From GCA-2716065 sp036123135 (GTDB taxonomy: Bacteria > Bacteroidota > Bacteroidia > Flavobacteriales_D > Parvicellaceae): a DNA stretch of 7,848 nt. Position numbers and translations under genes: made by a program. Under the pieces are notes generated by a model. That model did no database searches. It had not been told where the DNA came from and saw only the letters and a program-made list of their open reading frames with translations. Positions 1 through 7,239 of this stretch are shown here, in pieces (within the stretch, counting starts at the first letter, position 1; each line of letters starts with the position of its first letter). Location: positions 1 to 7,848 of the forward strand of contig JAZADZ010000116.1 in NCBI GenBank assembly GCA_036123135.1, in the 5' to 3' direction.

Positions 1-2097
1 AACGTATCCTTTTTCAGCAAGCTTGAGACAGGACTCTTTTGCAAATGCAATTTGATTGGACCTTGAAGTAATCACCTCATCAATTCCATCTCTCAAATAA
101 CCAAGCTCAAATGCTTCGTGACCAGAAGTGGATACCTTAGCCTGACCAATGGTCAAAAACTTCTCTCGAAATAAGTTTATTCTCATATCTCCATTGTTTA
201 GCTGGTCGGAGAGTCTTAATGCAAACTCTTTGGTCCCACCACCTCCAGGGATAAGCCCAACTCCAAATTCTACAAGTCCAATGTAAGTTTCGGCATGAGC
301 AATGACTTTATCTGCATGAAGACATATTTCACAACCTCCTCCAAGAGTTAAACCATGGGGAGCGGCAACAACAGGTACTGATGAATAACGCAAACGCATT
401 GTAGTATTTTGAAAAGCTCTAACTGCAAAATCAAGTTCATCCCATTCTTGCTCAACGGCCATCATAAAAATCATTCCGACGTTTGCACCAGCAGAAAAAT
501 TCTCACCCTCATTAGAAATCACAACGCCTTTATAGTTGTTGTTTTGTTCGGCAATGTCAATTGCTTTATTGATTCCTTGTAATACACCTCCACCGATAGT
601 GTTCATTTTAGTATGGAATTCTACATTTAATATACCATCACCAAGATCTATAATATGAGTGTCTTCATTGGACCATACAGTGTTGGAATCTTTAAGAGAT
701 GAAAGTGAAATTGAAGTTTCCGTTCCAGGTATTCTTTCATACTTCTTTGAGCTAAGATTGTAGAATTTTCTGACGCCGTCCTCAACAATGTAAAAGGATT
801 TGATGCCATTTGAAATTATTTCATACACCCAATCAGAGGGTTTAAGTTCAAGTTTTTCCATAACACTTAAAGCCTTCTCAAATCCAATGGCATCCCAAGT
901 TTCGAAAGGGCCAAGTTCCCAACCAAATCCAGCTTTTAATGCATCGTCAATTTTATATATTTCATCCGAAATTTCAGGAATCCTATGACTGACGTAACTG
1001 AAAATTCCAGAAAAAACCTGTCTGTAAAATTCTCCTGCTGCATCTTTTCCTCCAAATAAAATTTTGGTCCTTTCGGGTAGACTATCTTCTTGTTTGGCTA
1101 TTGCAAGTGTTGAAAAGTTCACTTTTGAGGATTGAACATATACAAAAGAAGATAGGTCGAGCTGTAGAATTTGTTTTTTTCCATTTTCGTCTTTTGTCTT
1201 TTTGTAAAAACCCTGTCCAGATTTGCTACCAAGCCAGCCGTTTTCCAACATTTTAGTTACAAATTCTGGAATTTGAAAAACAGCTTTTCTTTCATCGTTT
1301 GGACAATTATCTTTCAGTCCATTAGCAACATGAACAAGAGTATCCAATCCAACAACATCGCATGTTCTAAAAGTTGCAGATTTGGGTCTCCCCATTATGG
1401 GACCAGTGAGTTTATCAACTTCTCCAACAGAAAGGTTCATTTTTTGAACAGTATGGAATAAATCTTGTATGGCATAAACTCCCACTCTGTTTGCAATGAA
1501 AGCAGGTGTATCTTTGCAAAGCACCATTGTTTTACCAAGAATGGTAGCTCCAAAATCCATCATAAAATCAATTACCTCAGGTTTAGTTTTTGGAGTTGGA
1601 ATAATTTCTAGAAGCTTTAAATATCTAGGAGGATTGAAAAAGTGTGTTCCAAAAAAATGCTGCTGGAAATCTTCGCTTCTACTTTCCAACATTGTGTGGA
1701 TAGGTATCCCAGATGTATTGGAAGTAATTAAGGTGCCTTCTTTTCTGTATTTTTCTACATTATCAAAAACTATTTTTTTTATATCGAGCCGTTCGACTAC
1801 AACTTCAATGATCCAATCGCAAGAAGAAATTAAGTGCATATCATCAGACATGTTTCCAGTCCTAATTCTTTTGGCAAAGCTCTTTTTGTAGATTGGGCTA
1901 GGTTTTGATTTTAAGGCATTTGTAAGAGCATCGTTGACGATTTTGTTTCTCTCTTTGGATTTTTCGCTTTGCTCAGCGTCTTTAGGAACAATATCTAATA
2001 ATAATACATTTAAACCAACGTTTGCAAAATGACATGCAATTGCAGAACCCATAACTCCTGAGCCTAGTACAGCGACATTTTTAATATTCCTTTTCAT
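1..2097 (-). CDS. fadN: Bifunctional 3-hydroxyacyl-CoA dehydrogenase / enoyl-CoA hydratase, FadN-type (3' end outside window)
   Basis: This protein should hydrate trans-2-enoyl-CoA to 3-hydroxyacyl-CoA and oxidise it with NAD+ to 3-ketoacyl-CoA, the two middle steps of beta-oxidation, in the cytoplasm. The frame is open for 699 codons from ATG 2097 to the left edge. Residues 8-19 hold the NAD-binding Rossmann motif GSGVMG (12-17). GTHFFNPP (150-157) carries the dehydrogenase catalytic His152, with Glu164 twelve residues later as in the human enzyme, and FIANRVG (200-206) supplies the conserved Asn203. SGQGFYK (293-299) closes the first C-terminal dehydrogenase domain. A second, degenerate copy of that domain lies at about 343-417 (AGFGWELGPFE). 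A crotonase fold follows from about 485, with oxyanion-hole motifs FSAGAN (534-539) and LGGGCE (585-590). Glu590 and Glu610 match the two hydratase glutamates at the correct 20-residue spacing. Dehydrogenase-first order fits FadN (about 790-800 residues) rather than FadB/FadJ, so roughly 100 C-terminal residues are missing. It starts directly after the marR stop codon. A thiolase and an acyl-CoA dehydrogenase would be expected further left (inference). Confidence 0.94.
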   Translation of the reverse strand, partial: MKRNIKNVAVLGSGVMGSAIACHFANVGLNVLLLDIVPKDAEQSEKSKERNKIVNDALTNALKSKPSPIYKKSFAKRIRTGNMSDDMHLISSCDWIIEVVVERLDIKKIVFDNVEKYRKEGTLITSNTSGIPIHTMLESRSEDFQQHFFGTHFFNPPRYLKLLEIIPTPKTKPEVIDFMMDFGATILGKTMVLCKDTPAFIANRVGVYAIQDLFHTVQKMNLSVGEVDKLTGPIMGRPKSATFRTCDVVGLDTLVHVANGLKDNCPNDERKAVFQIPEFVTKMLENGWLGSKSGQGFYKKTKDENGKKQILQLDLSSFVYVQSSKVNFSTLAIAKQEDSLPERTKILFGGKDAAGEFYRQVFSGIFSYVSHRIPEISDEIYKIDDALKAGFGWELGPFETWDAIGFEKALSVMEKLELKPSDWVYEIISNGIKSFYIVEDGVRKFYNLSSKKYERIPGTETSISLSSLKDSNTVWSNEDTHIIDLGDGILNVEFHTKMNTIGGGVLQGINKAIDIAEQNNNYKGVVISNEGENFSAGANVGMIFMMAVEQEWDELDFAVRAFQNTTMRLRYSSVPVVAAPHGLTLGGGCEICLHADKVIAHAETYIGLVEFGVGLIPGGGGTKEFALRLSDQLNNGDMRINLFREKFLTIGQAKVSTSGHEAFELGYLRDGIDEVITSRSNQIAFAKESCLKLAEKGYV

Positions 2098-2529
2098 TTA
2101 GAGTGTATTATTTTTATCAATAAGATCATTTACTTTATTCAATACAGATAGGCAAGTGGCAAGTTCTTTGGCATCAATTTGATCTTGAATTTCATTGTTG
2201 AATGATATCACTACATCCCTTGCTTTAGATCTAACTTGTTTTCCTTTTTCGGTTAGAAAGATTCTGACGAGTCTTTTATCATTTTTATCTGACTGCTTCT
2301 TAATTAATCCAGATTCGTCCAATTGCTTGATCATTCTTGTAAGACTTCTTGGTTCCATGCCCATTTTTGGAGCCAATTTCGTTGAGGGAGTACCTTGTTT
2401 GTCGATATTCAGAAGTGTATATCCAATTGCCATACTTCCCCCAAATTTCCCAGCCTTAATGTTGTACATTCTTGAAATGTTGTACCAAGCCCATCGTATG
2501 TGAAAATCTATTGTTTCTTCAGATTTCAT
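2098..2529 (-). CDS. MarR-family winged helix-turn-helix transcriptional regulator
   Basis: This is a 143-residue DNA-binding protein of typical MarR length. Residues 1-45 look like the N-terminal dimerisation helices. The helix-turn-helix is at about 46-76, with STKLAPKMG as the first helix and EPRSLTRMIKQLDESG (59-74) as the recognition helix. The wing has the family's D-x-R signature at Asp84/Arg86, ending in FLTEKG (91-96). The remaining residues form the C-terminal dimerisation helix. MarR proteins usually act as dimers on palindromes and are released by small ligands. The gene follows the tolC-like gene after 79 bp, and its stop is immediately followed by the fadN start, so the two are almost certainly co-transcribed. 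Control of the beta-oxidation operon, with an acyl-CoA or fatty acid as ligand, is inferred from this arrangement. Control of the upstream efflux operon is also possible, since MarR regulators often govern pumps. ATG 2529 is the natural start; the leader before it is A-rich with no clear Shine-Dalgarno. Confidence 0.93.
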   Translation of the reverse strand: MKSEETIDFHIRWAWYNISRMYNIKAGKFGGSMAIGYTLLNIDKQGTPSTKLAPKMGMEPRSLTRMIKQLDESGLIKKQSDKNDKRLVRIFLTEKGKQVRSKARDVVISFNNEIQDQIDAKELATCLSVLNKVNDLIDKNNTL

Positions 2530-2546
2530 GTATCCATTTATTCAAA

Positions 2547-2554
2547 CGAATATA
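2547..2554 (-). promoter_or_regulatory. Candidate Bacteroidota -7 box for marR-fadN
   Basis: On the minus strand this reads TATATTCG, one mismatch from the Bacteroidota consensus TAnnTTTG. An overlapping alternative, TTCGTTTG at 2543-2550, also has one mismatch. No TTG -33 element is visible at the usual 17-23 nt spacing; the palindrome occupies that place. Either box would give a short leader of roughly 8-12 nt before the marR ATG. In such AT-rich DNA a one-mismatch hit is weak evidence. Confidence 0.3.
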
Positions 2555-2566
2555 TGTAAAAAAAGT

Positions 2567-2578
2567 TATGCATGCATA
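2567..2578. promoter_or_regulatory. Perfect 12-bp palindrome, candidate MarR operator
   Basis: TATGCATGCATA reads the same on both strands and is centred about 43 bp upstream of the marR start codon. AGT/ACT triplets flank it but are one base off symmetry. It lies upstream of the candidate -7 box, where a Bacteroidota -33 element would normally sit, so bound protein could block RNA polymerase. MarR dimers typically bind such short inverted repeats near their own promoters. Assignment as the operator of this regulator is inference from position and symmetry. Confidence 0.5.
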
Positions 2579-2608
2579 CTATTTTTAAGTAAAAAAAAAA
2601 TAAAAATC

Positions 2609-3928
2609 TTATTGAGATGAATAATCTTGAACTATACCACCCGTTAATTTGAGTAGAGTAGTGTGGCTTTCAATTAAATTGTACGCAGATTGAAAAAGTG
2701 TAATTCCACTTGACAAATAAGCCATCTCAACATCTCTTAAATTGAAGGAAGAAAGAAGACCACTATTTTCTTTGAGTTTGGCAATATCAAAATTTTGTTG
2801 AGCAACTTGAAAGGAAGTTTTATTTAACTCAAAGACTCTTAATCTGGTCTGGTAGGTATCAAAATTGACTGCTAAATCTTTCGTTAAATTACTTTTTAAT
2901 TTATCTATCTCCATTAAATTAACCTCTTCTTGCACCTTGAGCGCTTTTATACCTCTTCTGACCTTACCACCATCATAAAGTCTAATACTGAGCGTAAAAT
3001 TCCCATAGTAGTTTAAGCTTGATCCATTTTGAGACATGGATCCGATGGAAAATTTACTCGAGTTATAACTACCTCCAGAAACTAAATTTAAAGAGGGATA
3101 GAATGCCGATTTGGCGATTTCAATATCCTGTTTCAATAATGAAACATTAATTAGTTGATTTTTAATATTTGTATTGCTGGAGAGCATTTGTTGTTTTAAA
3201 TCTTCGAAAGCGAACAGTTTAACTGGCGGATTTAGTTCTTCAGTTAGTAACCAATTTCTCTCAACATCTACAGCTAAAAAAAGATTCAAATTTCTCATCG
3301 AATTCTTATAAGAAAGTTCTTGTAAGATAAAATTTGAACTATCAGAAAGATAAGCACTTTTGTATTGAAGTAGGTCAACTGAAACTCCTAATCCAAGTTC
3401 ATTTTTTGATTGTTGAAGCAGGTACTTTTCTCTTGATAGTTGGAGCACATTTTTTTGTAGAGACAATACTTCTCGCTGAATTTTACATTGAAAATATGCT
3501 AAAATTATTCCATGAATGGTGTTTTCAACTGCTAGTGAAACGGTGCCCTCGCTCTGTTCGACCAACTGTTCCAACCGAATTTTATTGGCTTTAACATTAA
3601 AGCCATTAAATATGGTCCAGTTCATTACAACACCTCCATTGAAGGAATTGCTTTGAATGAGTTCCTGAATAAATGATGTCGGATTTTGACTTTGGTCAGA
3701 AAAATTATTGTCTTGAGATGCGGATAAATTTATTGTTGGTAATCTTCCTGCTTCTCCCCATGAATTGAGAACTTTATTTATTTCAACACTTTTTTTACTT
3801 AGCTGAATGTCATAATTCTGGCTCAAACCAATTTTAATGGCATCCGATAGTGAAAGAAGCAATGAATCTTGGGCAATACTACAACAGCAACAGAAAATTG
3901 AAACCAAAAAACAACCTTTTTTAATCAT
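2609..3928 (-). CDS. TolC-family outer-membrane efflux protein
   Basis: This 439-residue protein is the outer-membrane channel of the tripartite pump, expected to trimerise and connect to the adaptor and RND transporter. It has the internal duplication of the family. The first repeat has SDAIKIGLSQNYDIQL (about 28-43), GRLPTINLSASQ (61-72) and the strand NWTIFNGF (103-110). The second has a long helix leading to SAFYPSLNLVSGG (274-286), LSIRLYDGGK (313-322) and the closing LLKLTGGIV (425-433). Helices between them, such as about 113-173, would form the periplasmic coiled-coil tunnel. ATG 3928 is chosen because it begins a signal peptide (MIKKGCFLVSIF..., cleavage likely near Ala19). The frame stays open upstream to ATG 4129, but that extra stretch is lysine-rich, unrelated to the family and lies wholly inside the RND gene. 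The start overlaps the RND stop by 8 nt (ATGATTAA), suggesting translational coupling. The four consecutive cysteines in the signal peptide are unusual. Confidence 0.93.
   Translation of the reverse strand: MIKKGCFLVSIFCCCCSIAQDSLLLSLSDAIKIGLSQNYDIQLSKKSVEINKVLNSWGEAGRLPTINLSASQDNNFSDQSQNPTSFIQELIQSNSFNGGVVMNWTIFNGFNVKANKIRLEQLVEQSEGTVSLAVENTIHGIILAYFQCKIQREVLSLQKNVLQLSREKYLLQQSKNELGLGVSVDLLQYKSAYLSDSSNFILQELSYKNSMRNLNLFLAVDVERNWLLTEELNPPVKLFAFEDLKQQMLSSNTNIKNQLINVSLLKQDIEIAKSAFYPSLNLVSGGSYNSSKFSIGSMSQNGSSLNYYGNFTLSIRLYDGGKVRRGIKALKVQEEVNLMEIDKLKSNLTKDLAVNFDTYQTRLRVFELNKTSFQVAQQNFDIAKLKENSGLLSSFNLRDVEMAYLSSGITLFQSAYNLIESHTTLLKLTGGIVQDYSSQ
3872..3928 (-). other. Signal peptide of the TolC-like protein, with a four-cysteine run
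   Basis: Residues 1-19 show a basic start (MIKKG), a hydrophobic core and a cleavage-like SIA before Gln20. Cys13-Cys16 are consecutive and Cys6 is a fifth cysteine. No proper lipobox is present, because Phe12 precedes the first cysteine of the run. Signal peptidase I cleavage after Ala19 is therefore favoured over lipoprotein processing; this is inference. Confidence 0.6.
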
Positions 3929-6900
3929 TGTTTGGGTTTTTAGGATTTTCTGAACCCTCCGTTTTATTGTAGAATGATTGTTGTTGCGTTGAAATTTCTT
4001 TTTTAGAACTTTCAAACATTTCCGATTCTTTTTTAAAATCTTTCTCTGAATCTGAGAATTCGCCAATTCGGATAAGTTGTTTAGAAACAGGTTCAACTTC
4101 CATTTTAGTAGGAGCTTGATTGCCTCCAATCCAGAGCCACCAACGAGCTCTTCTCATGTCGTTGAAGTAAAGAATAAGTGGAGGAAAGTAAAAAAGAATA
4201 ATTAGTGTGCCAAAAAGCACACCAAAGGCAACTGAAATTGCCATAGGAATTAGGAATTGGGCCTGAAAACTTTTTTCTAATATTAATGGGTATAAGCCAG
4301 CAACAGTAGTAATAGTAGTTAAAATTATGGCTCTGTACCTAGATTTTCCAGCTAAAATTACTGCTTCATTAATTGGTGAACCTCGCTTTAAATATCTGTT
4401 AAACTGATCCAGCATGACAACTGCATCATTCACTAGAATTCCAATTAAAGCAATAACACCCCAAACACTAAGTGTTGAAAAGGGTTTGTCAACAATTCCG
4501 TGACCTAACAGCGCGCTAAAAATTCCAACCGGAACCACCATCAATATTAATCTTGCCTGGTAAAAAGATTTAAAGTTTAAAGAGATGGTAATCATGATTA
4601 ATATAATGCTGATTAAGAAGGCAACTCCAAGTCGTTTGCCAGAGTCTGCAGCTCTTTCAGCTTGGCCTTTAATGTCATAGCTGACCGAAGGAAATAATGA
4701 AGTCATTTTATTTAACAATTGTTTTTGTATTTTTTCATTGACCTGACTGGAAAGTTCAGCATTGTACAATGCGGCATCTACTCGAATTTCTTTTTTCCCA
4801 TTGATGTGATTAATTTTTACTTTTCCTCTTCGAATGTCGTAATCTGCAAGTTCATAAAGAGGCACTTCTTGACCGCTATTGGTTTTTATTTTCATGTTGT
4901 CTAATGAACCCATTGAATTTCTGTTGTCGTAAGGAAATCTTAACCATACTTTAATTTCGTCTCTTCCAAGTATAAGTCGCTGAACCTCTTCACCAAAAAA
5001 ACCTTGTCTTATTTGGTTTAAGATCATCATTTCATTCAACCCCAATAAATAAGCTTTAGATTTAACTTTAAGATGTATTTCTCTGTTTCCGATACCGCCA
5101 TTGTCATTGGTGCTTTTCACTTCAGGAAAAGAGCTAATGTTTTCTTTCATCCAATTTGTAGCCCTTTGAAGTTCTAATGAATTTTCACTTTGTAAAGAAA
5201 TGGAAACTTCCTTACCAAATTGTTGCTGCCCACCAAGAGTGAATTTTTCGAGTTGTTTTATTGAATCTATTTCAATTCTACTCTTTATTTCATTGGACAT
5301 TTCAATGGTTGATATGAGCTGATTTTCTTTTACAGAAAGACGTATAAGCCCAGCATGGCTTCCAGTCTCTCCAAGACCTTCTGTAGTTCCTAAGCTCAGA
5401 GTAGTGTAGGTAATAAGCGTATCTTTGAATTCTTCGATTAGCTCTTCATTGTATTGATTAACAATTGAGTCGCAGTACCAAAGGAATTTTTCTGTTCTAA
5501 CTTCCCTTTCTCCTGGTTTATAAGAAAATTCTATAACGATGTTGTCAAAAGGAATACTCGGAAAAAATGTCCAACGAATTAAACCAAAATAAAAGAGTAC
5601 GCTTACAAATAAAATAAAGAGCGCAGGTGTCCATACGTGCCATCTATAATTTTTAATAATTTTTACTATAACCTTTGCATATCCATCTCTTAGGTAAGTG
5701 ACTGTTTGTTCAATTTTCGCTCTAATGCTGTTTTGACCAGAAATTAAATTTTTGTTCAGTATTTTTTTATTAGATAGATGTGAGGGTAAGATTAAAAATG
5801 CTTCAATAAGAGAAAACAATAAACAGGCAATTACACTAAAAGCCATTTCTTGCATCATCTCTAAATCTCCGCCAACAAAGAGTAATGTCGAAAACGCAAA
5901 GACCGTAGTTAAGACTGAGGTTACTACGGCACTCATGACTTCTTTTGTTCCATCTAATGCAGCTTTCATGGGAGATTTTCCCATTTCAAAATGAGAGTAA
6001 ATGTTTTCAGCAATAACAATTCCGTCATCCACTAAGATTCCAACAACTAGTATCATTCCAAAGAGAGAAATCATGTTTATAGTCATTCCATAGATAATTC
6101 CAATGGCAATCATTCCAATAAAAGAGAAAGGTATCCCAAAGGCTACCCAGAGCGATAATCGAATACTGAGAAATAGCCCAAGAACAATACATACCAATAA
6201 AAGCCCTATTATTAGATTTTTAGAAAGCATGTAAATCCTTTGATCGAGCAAGTCAGCAAACTGAAATAGATTTTTCATCTCATATTCACTTTCTTTTAAA
6301 TTGAATTTTTCGATGTAACTAGTCATTGCATCTGCAATTTTATTCAGATCTTCACTTGGAGTTTTTTTCACAATGAAGTTGATGCTTCTACTTCCATCTG
6401 TATAACTTTTCATTGGTACTTCTGAAAACTCTAATTCAACATTAGCAATATCCTTAAGTCTTACTACATCACCATTTGGCTGTGCATAAACGACCGTATT
6501 TTTAATTAGATTGGGGTCAGTTGAACGGTTCATTGACCTGATAATAATTTCCTCATCGCTCGTTTTAACACTTCCTCCAGACATGTCAATGTTGCTTTGC
6601 CGAATGGTATTTGCTACATAATCAAAAGTTAGATTGTATCTTAAAAGATCGTTCTCTCTAATGTCAATTGCAATTACAATAGGAGGGTATCCGTAAACTT
6701 CAACTTGACTAATTTCTTTACTATTTAGTAAGTCTCTTTCAATTTTATCCGACATCTTTTTTAATTCCCACAAGTCGTCTGGACCAAGAAGGGAGTAGAA
6801 TCCAACAACATTGCTTAATCCACCAAAACCTCCTCTAGATTTTTGAGCAAATACAATCGGTTTTTCTGCCCCTGATGGGAATGAATAAATGCCATCAACT

Positions 6901-7235
6901 GAATTTTTTACATCTTGAAGAATAATATTGACATCCTCACCTTCGTTGGCAACTACAGTAATTCTGGATGAATTTTCAGAAGACCTTGAGGTAATTTCTT
7001 TCACACCTTGAATTCCGTTTAACGACTCCTCAATTTTTGTTGTTATACCTTCTTCTATTTCTTCAGGTGAAGCACCAGGATAAGAAACAGCAACGTATAC
7101 TCTATTGGGCTGCATTTCAGGAAAGAAGGAGTGAGGCATTGAAAAAAGACTTAAAATACCAGCGATTGCAGTTATAATTATAATGGCATTAGCCCATATT
7201 GGGTACTTGATAAAGTATGCTATTATTTTATTCAT
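3921..7235 (-). CDS. RND-family efflux transporter, inner-membrane permease subunit
   Basis: This 1104-residue protein is the proton-driven inner-membrane engine of the pump, normally a trimer. It has the standard RND layout: TM1 (about 12-32), a first periplasmic loop (about 33-337) with FPEMQPNRV and VSYPGASPEEIEEGI, TM2-TM6 (about 338-484), TM7 (about 534-553), a second periplasmic loop (about 554-868), and TM8-TM12 (about 869-1023). TM4 carries GILVDDGIVIAENI (399-412) with the proton-relay pair Asp403/Asp404, matching AcrB Asp407/408. In TM10, where AcrB has Lys940, this protein has GILVNDAVVMLD (932-943) with Asn936/Asp937, as in several non-AcrB RND subgroups. An ~80-residue hydrophilic, charged C-terminal tail follows TM12. 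ATG 7235 is preferred over ATG 7256 because MNKIIAYFIKYPIW is a typical RND start and it leaves only a 4-nt gap after the adaptor stop. The substrate is unknown. Heavy-metal export was not supported by any motif I could identify. Confidence 0.95.
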   Translation of the reverse strand: MNKIIAYFIKYPIWANAIIIITAIAGILSLFSMPHSFFPEMQPNRVYVAVSYPGASPEEIEEGITTKIEESLNGIQGVKEITSRSSENSSRITVVANEGEDVNIILQDVKNSVDGIYSFPSGAEKPIVFAQKSRGGFGGLSNVVGFYSLLGPDDLWELKKMSDKIERDLLNSKEISQVEVYGYPPIVIAIDIRENDLLRYNLTFDYVANTIRQSNIDMSGGSVKTSDEEIIIRSMNRSTDPNLIKNTVVYAQPNGDVVRLKDIANVELEFSEVPMKSYTDGSRSINFIVKKTPSEDLNKIADAMTSYIEKFNLKESEYEMKNLFQFADLLDQRIYMLSKNLIIGLLLVCIVLGLFLSIRLSLWVAFGIPFSFIGMIAIGIIYGMTINMISLFGMILVVGILVDDGIVIAENIYSHFEMGKSPMKAALDGTKEVMSAVVTSVLTTVFAFSTLLFVGGDLEMMQEMAFSVIACLLFSLIEAFLILPSHLSNKKILNKNLISGQNSIRAKIEQTVTYLRDGYAKVIVKIIKNYRWHVWTPALFILFVSVLFYFGLIRWTFFPSIPFDNIVIEFSYKPGEREVRTEKFLWYCDSIVNQYNEELIEEFKDTLITYTTLSLGTTEGLGETGSHAGLIRLSVKENQLISTIEMSNEIKSRIEIDSIKQLEKFTLGGQQQFGKEVSISLQSENSLELQRATNWMKENISSFPEVKSTNDNGGIGNREIHLKVKSKAYLLGLNEMMILNQIRQGFFGEEVQRLILGRDEIKVWLRFPYDNRNSMGSLDNMKIKTNSGQEVPLYELADYDIRRGKVKINHINGKKEIRVDAALYNAELSSQVNEKIQKQLLNKMTSLFPSVSYDIKGQAERAADSGKRLGVAFLISIILIMITISLNFKSFYQARLILMVVPVGIFSALLGHGIVDKPFSTLSVWGVIALIGILVNDAVVMLDQFNRYLKRGSPINEAVILAGKSRYRAIILTTITTVAGLYPLILEKSFQAQFLIPMAISVAFGVLFGTLIILFYFPPLILYFNDMRRARWWLWIGGNQAPTKMEVEPVSKQLIRIGEFSDSEKDFKKESEMFESSKKEISTQQQSFYNKTEGSENPKNPNND

Positions 7236-7239
7236 TTTT

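Larger units (their letters stand above)
2530..2608 (-). promoter_or_regulatory. Intergenic regulatory region between tolC-like gene and marR-fadN
   Basis: This 79-bp gap is the only non-coding stretch of any size in the window. On the minus strand it starts with a T-rich tract just after the tolC-like stop, then a perfect palindrome (2567-2578), then an AT-rich leader into the marR ATG at 2529. It probably contains the promoter and operator for marR-fadN. It may also serve as the end of the efflux transcript, but there is no convincing G/C stem before the T tract, so read-through from the efflux operon cannot be excluded. Confidence 0.6.

Noticed and set aside
800..1891. Forward-strand open frames at 800-988, 1171-1461 and 1496-1891
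   Set aside because: They lie opposite the fadN coding sequence, whose catalytic motifs are intact, and their translations show no recognisable domain.
2195..2503. Forward-strand open frame opposite marR
   Set aside because: It is the antisense shadow of the MarR winged helix gene; no domain or separate start signal is visible.
2581..2624. Intrinsic terminator after the TolC-like gene
   Set aside because: There is a T-rich tract on the minus strand and short inverted repeats (TTATT/AATAA across the stop codon; ATTTTTA/TAAAAAT at 2581-2607). All pairs are A-T, so the stems are weak and expected by chance in such DNA.
3929..4129. N-terminal extension of the TolC-like frame back to ATG 4129
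   Set aside because: The extra 67 residues are Lys/Asn-rich, lie entirely inside the RND gene, and would bury the clear signal peptide that starts at ATG 3928.
3334..5994. Forward-strand open frames at 3334-3594, 4719-4904 and 5752-5994
   Set aside because: They are short, opposite intact TolC-like and RND coding sequences, and have no family features.
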